Origin: an uncultured Alphaproteobacteria bacterium
Lineage (GTDB): Bacteria; Pseudomonadota; Alphaproteobacteria; CAAHEQ01; UBA3637
Length of the DNA: 64,000 bases
Direction: 5' to 3'
Assembly: GCA_934202735.1 (NCBI GenBank)
Contig: CAKPYH010000003.1
Location: 62,001-126,000 of the forward strand
Of the stretch, positions 1 through 7,124 are shown one piece after another. The notes beneath the pieces were generated by a model. That model was not told the DNA's origin. It ran no database searches and saw only the letters and a program-made list of their open reading frames with translations. Position 1 is the stretch's first letter; each line of letters begins with the position of its first letter. The translations under genes were made by a program, and so were the position numbers.

Positions 1-77
1 CGGGAATACTCTTGGGCCCCGGCGGGCGAACTGCCGACACAATATCCCAAAAAGAAAAGAAGTATCCACTTTTTCAT
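1..77 (-). CDS. 5' end of a secreted protein gene (runs off the left edge)
   Basis: Only the first 25 codons are inside the window. Reading leftward, the peptide starts MKKWILLFFLGY and continues through small residues to an Ala-Gly-Ala-Gln stretch, which is a typical Sec signal peptide with a likely cleavage site at about residue 21. An AGGAGA ribosome-binding site lies six bases before the ATG, which supports a real start. It diverges from the esterase gene on the other strand. The mature protein lies outside the window, so no function can be given. Confidence 0.6.
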   Translation of the reverse strand, partial: MKKWILLFFLGYCVGSSPAGAQEYS

Positions 78-106
78 TGATTTTCTCCTGTGAAATAACT
101 TATACT
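77..106 (+). promoter_or_regulatory. Sigma70-type promoter of the esterase gene
   Basis: TTGATT and TATACT are separated by 18 bases, and the -10 box ends 44 bases before the esterase ATG. The -35 box overlaps the start codon of the divergent secreted-protein gene. Confidence 0.45.
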
Positions 107-150
107 GTATTTATAAGCACACTTTCTGAGACTTTTCAAGGAGAATTTTT

Positions 151-801
151 ATGTTTCACACTTTACCCGACACATCATCACCCGTCAAGCAAGCGGTCAT
201 CTTGTGCCACGGCTATGGTTCCAACGGACGGGACATGGCCGGATTGGCCGACACATTGGCGAAAGATTTGCCCCAAACGGCTTGGATCACACCCGATGCG
301 CCCCGCATGGTTTATCCCGGGGGCTACGAATGGTTCGGTATGGATACAACGGATCTGACCGGGACGACACACACGGATTTAACCACCCTGACAGAGCGGG
401 CCCGACAAACCGTTCCCGTTTTGTCCGACCTGATCAAACAGGTGCAGGAAACCTATCATCTGCCCTTTAATCGGATTGTATTGGGGGGCTTTTCGCAAGG
501 GGGCTTGATGGCCCTTTTAACGGCGTTATCTTTGCCACAACCGCCGGCGGGTGTCTTGTGTTTATCGGGGGTGCCGTATTGCCCGGCCAGCGTCCCCGTC
601 TCCGTTCACCCTTTTCCCATTTTGATGACCCATGGGACAGCGGACCCCGTTGTTCCACCGAGCCAAATGATCATCGGTATCAATCAATTACGTCAAATCG
701 GTCTGAATCCACAACTCTTTAAGGTTGCCGAAATGGGGCATTGTTTAGACGCAACCTGTTGCCGAGAAATTATTTTGTTTTTACGGAAACTTTTTTATTG
801 A
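151..801 (+). CDS. Alpha/beta-hydrolase, carboxylesterase/phospholipase family
   Basis: This 216-residue cytoplasmic enzyme belongs to the phospholipase/carboxylesterase (Abhydrolase_2, YpfH-like) family, which hydrolyses short acyl or thioester bonds. The oxyanion-side motif ILCHGYGSNG lies near residues 17-26. A full catalytic triad is visible: Ser115 in GGFSQGG, Asp165 in HGTADP and His197 in EMGHC. The length matches the family. AAGGAG lies seven bases before the ATG. The gene appears monocistronic, because a strong promoter for the next gene overlaps its stop codon. The natural substrate cannot be told from sequence. Confidence 0.85.
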   Translation: MFHTLPDTSSPVKQAVILCHGYGSNGRDMAGLADTLAKDLPQTAWITPDAPRMVYPGGYEWFGMDTTDLTGTTHTDLTTLTERARQTVPVLSDLIKQVQETYHLPFNRIVLGGFSQGGLMALLTALSLPQPPAGVLCLSGVPYCPASVPVSVHPFPILMTHGTADPVVPPSQMIIGINQLRQIGLNPQLFKVAEMGHCLDATCCREIILFLRKLFY

Positions 802-826
802 CAATCCTGTTTTTATCCCATATAGT
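798..826 (+). promoter_or_regulatory. Strong promoter of the short pilin-like gene
   Basis: A perfect TTGACA is followed after 17 bases by TATAGT. The -35 box overlaps the stop codon of the esterase gene, so the pilin-like gene has its own strong start of transcription. Confidence 0.65.
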
Positions 827-861
827 GAGAAGTGTCATTTATAAAATGAAAGGACAGTATC

Positions 862-1203
862 ATGCGACAAACAAATGAATCCGGGCGCAGTATGGTGGAA
901 ATGTTGGGTGTTTTAGCCATCATCGGTGTGTTGAGTATCGGCGGGATTGCGGGTTATGTTTTGGCTATGCGCCGGCACATGGCTAACGAAACGGCCAATC
1001 AAGTTATGATGGCCAGTGTTGTTTTACAAACGGGCCAGATACCCGATGAGGACATCCGTGTGGGCCAATATGCGGAAGTTATTGTTATGAACCCAAATAA
1101 CCCCGAGAGATCTCCCATAAAAGTCAATGTGGATAAAGAAGCCTGTCCCATGTTGAGACGATTGTTAGAAAATAATTTTAATATTGAGGGTAACTGTGAT
1201 TAA
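862..1203 (+). CDS. Short type IV pilin-like protein
   Basis: This 113-residue protein begins with a short polar leader and then SGRSMVEMLGVLAIIGVL, a prepilin-peptidase-type motif. If cut after Gly, the mature protein starts RSMVE, which puts the conserved Glu at position 5 followed by a long hydrophobic helix. The Arg-Ser-Met start replaces the usual Phe-Thr-Leu. The globular part is short and has two cysteines near the C-terminus, a possible disulfide as in pilins. The same N-terminus heads two much larger cysteine-rich proteins in this window. It is followed 13 bases later by a tiny secreted-peptide gene. Assembly into a pilus or pseudopilus is inferred. Confidence 0.7.
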   Translation: MRQTNESGRSMVEMLGVLAIIGVLSIGGIAGYVLAMRRHMANETANQVMMASVVLQTGQIPDEDIRVGQYAEVIVMNPNNPERSPIKVNVDKEACPMLRRLLENNFNIEGNCD

Positions 1204-1216
1204 GAAAGGATAAGAT

Positions 1217-1387
1217 ATGACCAAAAAAATTAAGAGATTTTTTATATTGACCTGCTTTACATTGTTATCATCATTTTTATACAAGGCGACCCCGGCCCAT
1301 GCCGAAGATGATCAATCAGATGCCAGTGAATTGATTCTGTGCCCAAAAGGTCACAGCGTTGTAGGCGATCTTTGCCAATATACGTAA
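1217..1387 (+). CDS. Tiny secreted peptide (56 aa)
   Basis: Starting at an ATG after an AAAGGATAAGAT ribosome-binding region, the reading frame encodes 56 residues. A basic start (MTKKIKR) is followed by a hydrophobic run and an Ala-His-Ala cleavage site near residue 29. The mature peptide of about 27 residues is acidic at first and then has two cysteines in LILCPKGHSVVGDLC. It lies between the pilin-like gene and a strong terminator, so the two form a bicistronic unit. No family is recognised. It could be a partner of the pilin or the remnant of a longer cysteine-rich protein like those elsewhere in the window. Confidence 0.5.
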   Translation: MTKKIKRFFILTCFTLLSSFLYKATPAHAEDDQSDASELILCPKGHSVVGDLCQYT

Positions 1388-1407
1388 AAGCAGATACGCT
1401 TTTCGGG

Positions 1408-1433
1408 CACCCCCGTTGTGCGGGGGTGTTTTT
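1408..1433 (+). terminator. Rho-independent terminator of the pilin/peptide unit
   Basis: A perfect 8-bp stem, CACCCCCG with CGGGGGTG around a TTGTG loop, is followed directly by five T. Confidence 0.85.
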
Positions 1434-1451
1434 AGGTTGCTTCAAAAATCC

Positions 1452-1480
1452 TTGACTCCGGGTTCAAACTATGGTATTAT
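1452..1480 (+). promoter_or_regulatory. Promoter of the 285-aa unknown gene
   Basis: TTGACT and TATTAT are spaced 17 bases apart. The short leader then holds a 6-bp inverted repeat (TCCGAT/ATCGGA, 1484-1500) that overlaps the GGAG ribosome-binding site. Confidence 0.5.
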
Positions 1481-1507
1481 TAATCCGATTTAACATCGGA
1501 GTGTACC

Positions 1508-2365
1508 ATGGATTTCTTAACCAGAACAATCAGTTATGTCAATGAACTTCAATACCGACAAGCCCAAGCATTAACCCGGTTTGAAAAAATATGTCGTACC
1601 AAAAATCCCGAAGAAAGGCAATTTATTGTCGGCGTTTTTAAGTACTGTGCCGATGAAATGAAACACCACGGTTTTTTTGGGTATTTGAATGAACGTATGA
1701 AATGGACCTTACAAGAAGAAGCCCGTTTGAACGCCACCGATATTGACAATGTCATGGTGGCCTATCACCTGGCACACCCGGCCTGCCGGCGGGCGTTCAA
1801 ACGCCATTTGTTGGCCGGCGTTGTAGAAGCCCGGCATCACCTGATCACCGGACGGGCCGATCCGGCATTTACCGAATATAGAACGGCCGACATTGGTCAC
1901 GCCGTCATCAGGGGACAAGAGCAAGCACGTTGGAATAAAACATCACTGTTTGATCCGCTGATTCCTTGGCGTTGCATGACACGTCTCAACGGCGGTTCCA
2001 TTCGCCGGGCAGAAGATATCTTACACTACGCCCGCCAATTTATGCATGCCATAGACATTGATGACAAGCTTTTGGACAAGCGCGTGTGTTCCACAACAGA
2101 ACAGTTATGGCCCCTGTTCTTATCAGGATTAAACAAGTCGCCGGTCCGCTACAATAACACCATTACCGACAAAATTCAAACTTTGAAAACGTTGAAAAAC
2201 CAAGGGCAAACAAAAGTTTTACATTCTTTTTTACATGCAAGTCTTTGGCTGTTTATGACGGCCGAAGATACCGTACGGCAACAGTGTCTATCGGTCCTAC
2301 GCCCCCGGCGTTTATTACGGTCGGAATACCGATTACGCCGGACCCTGCAACGAATGCATGACTAA
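1508..2365 (+). CDS. Unknown 285-aa basic soluble protein
   Basis: No family is recognised. The protein has 285 residues with no signal peptide or membrane segment, and is rich in Arg, His, Lys and Leu, which suggests an all-helical cytoplasmic protein. The C-terminus is strongly basic (RPRRLLRSEYRLRRTLQR), compatible with nucleic-acid or membrane contact. It has its own promoter, and a small hairpin overlaps its ribosome-binding site. Its stop codon lies one base from the stop of the convergent protease gene, with no terminator between them. Base composition matches the neighbours. Confidence 0.6.
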   Translation: MDFLTRTISYVNELQYRQAQALTRFEKICRTKNPEERQFIVGVFKYCADEMKHHGFFGYLNERMKWTLQEEARLNATDIDNVMVAYHLAHPACRRAFKRHLLAGVVEARHHLITGRADPAFTEYRTADIGHAVIRGQEQARWNKTSLFDPLIPWRCMTRLNGGSIRRAEDILHYARQFMHAIDIDDKLLDKRVCSTTEQLWPLFLSGLNKSPVRYNNTITDKIQTLKTLKNQGQTKVLHSFLHASLWLFMTAEDTVRQQCLSVLRPRRLLRSEYRLRRTLQRMHD

Positions 2366-2366
2366 C

Positions 2367-3662
2367 TTACCCGCCAATATCTATAATATCCTGTAATTTT
2401 TGCCGGATGCCGGACTCATCGGGAAACGCCGTGATCGCTTTTTCGGCCCGTTTTTTCGCCATCACCTTATCACCGGTCGCCCGACTGAACTCGGCCATCG
2501 CATACGCCACCATATCGGGGCGTTTTTGCCGATCATAGACCTTGGCCAACAACTGCCAAGCAATGGGCGTATCGGGCTCTTTGGCCACAACCGCCTGCAA
2601 TAACTTTTCGGACAGGGGCAAATCTGCCGTATGGGCCCGTTCCAACAACACTTGAGCATACGATAGATTTGTCAGGGCCGAATCGGGTTTCAGGCGATAT
2701 GCCTGTTGATAAGACTCGGCAGCCGCGTCCAAGCGTCCAGCTTCAAATAAAAATTGGCCTTTCAATTCATGAAAATAAGAATTATCGGAATCACGTTTGA
2801 TTAAAGTATCCAACTTGTCAAAAGCCTCATCAAAACGATGCAAGCGGTACAGAGCAATAGATTGCGCATATAAATCCGCAGATGTCTTGCCCGTATAAGT
2901 CCGGAGTACCGTTTCGGGTTTCTCTAAAAAACCAACCATTTTTGCCCGCAACAGATCAAACTTTTCATCTCTTGTCAAAGGGCGCGGATGCTGCAAAAAA
3001 CGCTGTAAATCATGAACTCGTGTTTGTGTCATCGGATGTGTTCTTAAATAGGTTCCGTCATCCCGACTATTCAACCGTTCATACGTGGTCAGGGTTTTCA
3101 TAATGCCTTCAAATCCATGCATGGAATATCCCATTTTATCCATAATATCCACAGCCGTTCGGTCGGCAGCGCTTTCTTCGGTTTGACGATACTTGGTAAA
3201 AACCCCCATACCGGAAGCCTGCACCCCCATCATGACGGCAATGGCAGCCCCCGGGGCCCCACCGACCACAGCCAACGCACCCCCCAGTACCGTGGAAATC
3301 AATGCCGTTGTTTGAGCATTTTGCAAGGTTTGATACCCGCGCACAATATGCCCCCCCACAATATGTCCCGTTTCATGCGACAAGACAAAAACCAATTCAT
3401 CTACCGTTTGAGCCTTCATAATCAGGCCCGAGTGAATAAAAATTGTCTGACCGCCGGCCACAAAAGCATTGACAGACGGGTCATTCAGAATCACCACCGT
3501 AGCATTTTCAGGTTCCAAGCCCGCTGCTTGAAAAATATCTCTGACATAGCCGCGCAACGTGGTTTCCGCTTCGGTATCCCGAATGACGGAAACGGCACCG
3601 ACCGGTCCGCAAAACGCGCACCACACCCCCAAGGTCAATACAAGCAATAAAAAACGTTTCAT
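2367..3662 (-). CDS. bepA: M48 metalloprotease with TPR repeats, BepA/YfgC-like
   Basis: This 431-residue periplasmic zinc protease resembles BepA, which in E. coli degrades or repairs misassembled outer-membrane proteins at the BAM complex. The start at MKRFLLL gives a clean signal peptide cut near residue 23; an upstream ATG would add 12 non-signal residues. The zinc motif HETGH is at residues 96-100, with a second Glu in EESAADR further on. After the protease domain come tetratricopeptide-like repeats at roughly residues 270-430. A -10 box lies only seven bases from the ATG with no Shine-Dalgarno sequence, so the mRNA may be leaderless. The BepA assignment is by architecture. Confidence 0.8.
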   Translation of the reverse strand: MKRFLLLVLTLGVWCAFCGPVGAVSVIRDTEAETTLRGYVRDIFQAAGLEPENATVVILNDPSVNAFVAGGQTIFIHSGLIMKAQTVDELVFVLSHETGHIVGGHIVRGYQTLQNAQTTALISTVLGGALAVVGGAPGAAIAVMMGVQASGMGVFTKYRQTEESAADRTAVDIMDKMGYSMHGFEGIMKTLTTYERLNSRDDGTYLRTHPMTQTRVHDLQRFLQHPRPLTRDEKFDLLRAKMVGFLEKPETVLRTYTGKTSADLYAQSIALYRLHRFDEAFDKLDTLIKRDSDNSYFHELKGQFLFEAGRLDAAAESYQQAYRLKPDSALTNLSYAQVLLERAHTADLPLSEKLLQAVVAKEPDTPIAWQLLAKVYDRQKRPDMVAYAMAEFSRATGDKVMAKKRAEKAITAFPDESGIRQKLQDIIDIGG

Positions 3663-3669
3663 ACATTTT

Positions 3670-3698
3670 ATCGTAAAATAAAAAAAGCCTTTCGTCAA
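3670..3698 (-). promoter_or_regulatory. Start-proximal promoter of the M48 protease gene
   Basis: TTGACG and TACGAT are spaced 17 bases apart on the minus strand. The -10 box ends seven bases before the ATG, so transcription should start at or next to the start codon. Confidence 0.45.
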
Positions 3699-3768
3699 TG
3701 TGTTTTTTTACTTTTTACTTGACAATTCATTCAAAATTAGGTCAAATAAAACCGAAAAGGAATATACC

Positions 3769-4263
3769 ATGCAAGGAAACAAAGAAATTGCCGTTGGCAT
3801 CTTTATGACGATTGTGTTGGTTATGTTGTTGACGTTTGTCCATAACCGATCCGTTCATGAACAAGCCGGTAATCGGTTTACTCTGAATGCTACCTTTACC
3901 AAGGCGGACGGATTGATGTCCGGGAGTGAAGTACGTTTGGCCGGTATTAAAGTCGGACAAATCGGGCAACAAAGTTTAGCCGCCAACGGATATCAGGTGG
4001 TGGTACAAATGGTCTTTGATAGACCGATGGATATTCCCGTTGATTCGTCTGTACGCATTGAAACGGACGGTATTATGGGAACCAAGCACATTGAAATCCT
4101 GCCCGGCGGCGAAGAAGACAATATGCAATCCGGCGAAATGTTCGGTTATGCACAAGATGCGTTGATTTTAGGGGAATTATTGGACAAGGTCAATGCTTTT
4201 ATGCGAGAAAAGAAACAAACGGCTGCAAACGAATCGACTCGGCAACAGGAGGCTATACCATGA
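3769..4263 (+). CDS. mlaD: MlaD-family lipid-transport protein (first copy)
   Basis: This 164-residue protein has one N-terminal membrane anchor (about residues 8-25) and one MCE/MlaD domain, seen in the run LMSGSEVRLAGIKVGQI and later DGIMGTKHIEI. MlaD is the periplasmic substrate-binding subunit of the Mla ABC system that returns phospholipids from the outer to the inner membrane. The start MQGNKEIAVG was chosen because AAAAGG precedes it and the anchor follows at once. Its stop overlaps the next MlaD-like gene by four bases (ATGA). The ATPase and permease genes are not next to it here. Confidence 0.8.
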   Translation: MQGNKEIAVGIFMTIVLVMLLTFVHNRSVHEQAGNRFTLNATFTKADGLMSGSEVRLAGIKVGQIGQQSLAANGYQVVVQMVFDRPMDIPVDSSVRIETDGIMGTKHIEILPGGEEDNMQSGEMFGYAQDALILGELLDKVNAFMREKKQTAANESTRQQEAIP

Positions 4264-4703
4264 AAAAAAATCCGATAGAAACCATTTTAGGCTTTTGTGT
4301 TTTAATCTTTACGGGTATCTTTTTATTTTTGGCGGCTTCGCGTATTGATACCAAAAAAATTGACGGTTATACCGTATCGGCCAACTTCTTGAAAATTGGT
4401 GGGTTGGAAGTCGGATCCGATGTGCGTATTTCCGGCATCAAAGTCGGATCGGTTCTGTCCACAGTGTTGAATAAAAATGATTACACCGCCGATGTGTACC
4501 TGAACATTGATTCATCTATCAAACTGCCCATTGACACAGTGGCAAAAATCGCCGATGTCGGTATTATGGGGGACAAGTACATTCGTTTGGAACCCGGCAA
4601 AAGTCAAGCCGTTTTGCAAAACAACGATAAAATCCAAAAAACGGAAAACTATAAATCGTTGGAAGACAATGTGTCTGAATTTATCTTTTTGTCGGTTAAA
4701 TAA
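4260..4703 (+). CDS. mlaD: MlaD-family lipid-transport protein (second copy)
   Basis: This 147-residue protein has the same build as the upstream gene: one membrane helix at about residues 9-26, then an MCE domain with GLEVGSDVRISGIKVGSV and DVGIMGDKYIRLEPG. It starts inside the previous stop codon, so the two are translationally coupled and may form mixed rings. MlaD is normally homohexameric, so two adjacent divergent copies are slightly unusual. The pair plus a DUF2155 gene forms a compact operon. Mla function is inferred from the domain. Confidence 0.78.
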   Translation: MKKNPIETILGFCVLIFTGIFLFLAASRIDTKKIDGYTVSANFLKIGGLEVGSDVRISGIKVGSVLSTVLNKNDYTADVYLNIDSSIKLPIDTVAKIADVGIMGDKYIRLEPGKSQAVLQNNDKIQKTENYKSLEDNVSEFIFLSVK

Positions 4704-4706
4704 AGT

Positions 4707-5165
4707 ATGATAAAATCAGGTCTGCTTACATGTTTATTGGGAATAGCCTTGCCGGTATGGGCCGGGGATATTGAATGCGACCAAGCTGTGTTGCGCGGGG
4801 TCAATAAAATCACGGGGCGTACAACAACGGCCGAATTAAATATCGGTGAACCCAGCACCTTTGATACCTTGCAAATTACGGTTCGTCGTTGTTTAAAAAA
4901 GCCCCCGGAAGAAATGCCTGAAAATGCGGCTTTCTTAACCATAGAAGAAAAAAATCGGGATAACGCTTTACAAATGGTTTTTAACGGTTGGATGTTTTCA
5001 TCTAATCCGGCGTTGTCGGCGATGGAACACCCTATTTATGATATATGGGTCGTGGAATGTCAGGCAACCGAACCGCCCCCCAAGGATTGGGAACAAATCA
5101 TTCCCGTGGAATCACCAAACATCACGCACCCCGATGTCCGGGTGGAACGCTTGAACGATATATAA
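4707..5165 (+). CDS. DUF2155 periplasmic protein
   Basis: This 152-residue protein has a signal peptide ending near WAG at residue 19. It carries the alphaproteobacterial DUF2155 signature: a conserved ITGRTTT strand, the run ITVRRCLKKPPEEMPENAAF, and GWMFSSNPALSAMEHPIYDIWVVEC with a second Cys. The two cysteines probably pair. DUF2155 genes occur near MlaD-type genes in other alphaproteobacteria, in line with a role in envelope lipid homeostasis, but no activity is known. It follows the second mlaD by three bases and ends the operon at a strong terminator. Confidence 0.8.
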   Translation: MIKSGLLTCLLGIALPVWAGDIECDQAVLRGVNKITGRTTTAELNIGEPSTFDTLQITVRRCLKKPPEEMPENAAFLTIEEKNRDNALQMVFNGWMFSSNPALSAMEHPIYDIWVVECQATEPPPKDWEQIIPVESPNITHPDVRVERLNDI

Positions 5166-5168
5166 TAT

Positions 5169-5201
5169 CAAGGGTCGGTACACTAAACCGACCCTTGTTT
5201 T
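5169..5201 (+). terminator. Terminator of the mlaD-DUF2155 operon
   Basis: An 11-bp perfect stem, CAAGGGTCGGT with ACCGACCCTTG around a 7-base loop, is followed by TTTT. It lies between convergent genes; the reverse direction lacks a T-tract. Confidence 0.8.
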
Positions 5202-5219
5202 ACTTGCCCGAAACCCTTG

Positions 5220-5534
5220 TTAAATATGTTCGCTGATCCATTTTTTCAGGTCGGCTTTGGGTAAAGCACCGGTGTGTTCGGCCACAGAATGCCCGTCCTT
5301 GAATAAGATCAAAGTCGGGATACTGGCGATATTGAATTTTTCCGGTGTTTGGGGCGATTCATCTACATCCATTTTGACAATCTTTACCTGATCGGCCATT
5401 TCATCGGCCAATTCCGTTACAATCGGCAACATTTGACGGCACGGGCCGCACCACGTCGCAAAAAAATCAACCAGAACCGGTTTATCGGCGTGTAAGACTT
5501 GCGCTTGAAAAGTTGTATCGTTGATAATTTCCAT
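5220..5534 (-). CDS. trxA: Thioredoxin
   Basis: This is a 104-residue classical thioredoxin. The active site WCGPC is at residues 28-32, the cis-proline is in SIPTLILF, and the length is that of TrxA. It is the cytoplasmic disulfide reductant for ribonucleotide reductase, methionine sulfoxide reductases and others. The start MEIIND was chosen because AAGGAGA precedes it; the frame runs 20 codons further upstream but without a ribosome-binding site. It has its own promoter, divergent from the next gene. Confidence 0.95.
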   Translation of the reverse strand: MEIINDTTFQAQVLHADKPVLVDFFATWCGPCRQMLPIVTELADEMADQVKIVKMDVDESPQTPEKFNIASIPTLILFKDGHSVAEHTGALPKADLKKWISEHI

Positions 5535-5565
5535 GTTTTTTCTCCTTCTCATGAATACCGTCTTG

Positions 5566-5594
5566 AATATAGGATTTTTTGTCAGGCCTGTCAA
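5566..5594 (-). promoter_or_regulatory. trxA promoter
   Basis: TTGACA and TATATT are separated by 17 bases on the minus strand, about 30 bases upstream of the trxA ATG. Confidence 0.65.
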
Positions 5595-5606
5595 GGTAAA
5601 AAAGCC

Positions 5607-5635
5607 TTGACAAAAAGATAATGAACCTGTATAAT
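5607..5635 (+). promoter_or_regulatory. Consensus promoter of the repeat-bearing exported protein gene
   Basis: A perfect TTGACA-17-TATAAT promoter. It lies back to back with the trxA promoter. Confidence 0.8.
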
Positions 5636-5663
5636 GCGTTCAGAACAACGGAGGTAATCATAC

Positions 5664-6305
5664 ATGACAAACAAAACTATTTTCTTAACGGCTTTGGCTT
5701 TATGCGCTATTGGTGGCGGTTGCCGGTCGCCGCAGGCCCGGGCTGATCGTGAAGCCCACAAACATGCCCGTCAGATTCTGAACGGCAGTCGCACCGGAAC
5801 CACAACCATAGTGAACATGCCGGGCTATCATTCTGTACAAACCGTCTATGGCACGTCCAACGGGGCGTATTCCGAATACTATATCAAAGGGAAAGATGTT
5901 CACTATGCGCGCGAAAAGCTGCCGGATGCCAATACTCCCGTTGCAACGGGGGTATGTGAACAAGTATCGGCCCCGGCCACCCGGATCCGCCCGCAACATG
6001 ATGTTTATTCACCGGATGTGATAGCTATTCCCATGATCAACACAAGCATTTCCCATGATACGCGTGAATCCGCTCCGATTGCTTTCCATGCTCCGCAGAC
6101 CGTACCGGCATCAGCCACAACCAACCGAGTCATTTCGTGCGACACACGGGTATCCGCTCCGATTGCTTTCCATGCCCCGAAAAAGGCATCTCCGGCGGTT
6201 GTGTCACCGGTTTTAATGCCCGAAAGCAAAGCAATATCTTATAAAGTCATTATTCGTTCGCACTTGGTTATTTCACCCAAAGCGACCGAGCATGTCAAAC
6301 AATAA
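5664..6305 (+). CDS. Exported or lipidated protein with internal repeats, unknown function
   Basis: This 213-residue protein has an N-terminal signal and a Cys at position 20 in the context AIGGGC. That is a weak lipobox, so lipidation is possible but not certain. The middle holds two near-copies of a 15-residue unit, SHDTRESAPIAFHAP and SCDTRVSAPIAFHAP, also close at the DNA level, pointing to a recent internal duplication. The rest is Pro/Ala/Val-rich and low in order. A consensus promoter and a GGAGG ribosome-binding site predict strong expression. No family is recognised. Confidence 0.6.
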   Translation: MTNKTIFLTALALCAIGGGCRSPQARADREAHKHARQILNGSRTGTTTIVNMPGYHSVQTVYGTSNGAYSEYYIKGKDVHYAREKLPDANTPVATGVCEQVSAPATRIRPQHDVYSPDVIAIPMINTSISHDTRESAPIAFHAPQTVPASATTNRVISCDTRVSAPIAFHAPKKASPAVVSPVLMPESKAISYKVIIRSHLVISPKATEHVKQ

Positions 6306-6382
6306 GGGAAGACTTTGGCGATAGTACAGACTTTTCAATCTGCTGCACCCGGTGGTTCCCGGACACTTTCAAATGTTCAATT

Positions 6383-6709
6383 TCAGTTCAGTACCAGGCC
6401 ATCGGGCAAAGGCAAATCGCGTAAGTGCTTGACTTCGGCCATATATTCACGTATAATCGCCCCATCCCGCGCTTCCACGACCAATAACGCCGGGGCTTGG
6501 GTCAAATCCGAACGCACGCTGGGATGAATAAAGTCCAACACAACCGCATGGTCATCACTGCGATACAATAACGCATGTTCACCACCGCTATACACCACTT
6601 TCGGTGCCACGGCATCGTCCAATCGGGCCCGTATCAAAATCATCAAATCACCCGATGCGTTTTTCAAAATGTTAAAGTTTTTTTCTTGTTCAACACAATT
6701 TTTGACCAT
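6383..6709 (-). CDS. Unknown 108-aa protein
   Basis: No family is recognised. This small soluble protein lacks a signal peptide. Its core VVEARDGAIIREYMAEVKHLRDLPLPDG looks like a folded alpha/beta domain. The start MVKNCVEQ was preferred over an ATG four codons upstream because GAGGT lies at proper distance before it. A promoter precedes it. The 77 bases between it and the preceding exported-protein gene hold nothing I can identify. Confidence 0.55.
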   Translation of the reverse strand: MVKNCVEQEKNFNILKNASGDLMILIRARLDDAVAPKVVYSGGEHALLYRSDDHAVVLDFIHPSVRSDLTQAPALLVVEARDGAIIREYMAEVKHLRDLPLPDGLVLN

Positions 6710-6732
6710 AGATAACCTCATAAACCTTTTCC

Positions 6733-6761
6733 AGTATAAATAAAAAAAAGCAAGAAAGCAA
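6733..6761 (-). promoter_or_regulatory. Promoter of the 108-aa gene
   Basis: TTGCTT and TATACT are separated by 17 bases on the minus strand. Confidence 0.45.
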
Positions 6762-6813
6762 CAGAAATTTTTACTTTTTTACACGTTTTTAGGGGAACTC
6801 ATGCATTTTTTCC

Positions 6814-6842
6814 TTGCAAAAAGGGATAAAAAATAATATGAT
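6814..6842 (+). promoter_or_regulatory. infA promoter
   Basis: TTGCAA and TATGAT are spaced 17 bases apart, 36 bases upstream of the infA start codon. Confidence 0.5.
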
Positions 6843-6878
6843 GCAACTTGGTTTTTATTTTTATGAACAGGAGTTTTC

Positions 6879-7100
6879 ATGGCTAAAGAAGAAGTTTTGC
6901 AATTTACCGGAACCGTTGTGGAGGCTTTGCCGAATGCGACTTTCCGCGTTAAGTTGGAAAACGGACACGAAATTTTGGCCCATACTTCCGGCAAAATGCG
7001 CAAGTTTCGCATTCGCGTGATGGTCGGAGACAAGGTTGAAATTGAAATGACGCCCTATGATTTAACCAAGGGCCGAATCGCGTTCCGACATAAGGCTTAA
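6879..7100 (+). CDS. infA: Translation initiation factor IF-1
   Basis: This 73-residue S1/OB-fold protein matches IF-1 over its full length: [20 protein letters not shown] at the start, then [12 protein letters not shown] and the C-terminal [16 protein letters not shown]-1 binds the ribosomal A site and stabilises the 30S initiation complex. AGGAG precedes the ATG. The next gene follows after 24 bases with a GGGAGG ribosome-binding site, so infA may lead an operon with the membrane protein and uvrB. Confidence 0.97.
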   Translation: MAKEEVLQFTGTVVEALPNATFRVKLENGHEILAHTSGKMRKFRIRVMVGDKVEIEMTPYDLTKGRIAFRHKA

Positions 7101-7124
7101 TTCTACCTGTTAGGGAGGAATATC

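Noticed and set aside
3117..3650. Plus-strand 177-codon frame opposite the M48 protease
   Set aside because: It lies fully within the protease gene, has no start signal and gives a composition typical of an antisense shadow.
6310..6370. tRNA-like stretch (a loop reading TTGAAAA on the minus strand with short flanking stems)
   Set aside because: The anticodon stem does not form five pairs with a seven-base loop, and no D-arm, T-arm consensus or acceptor stem is present.
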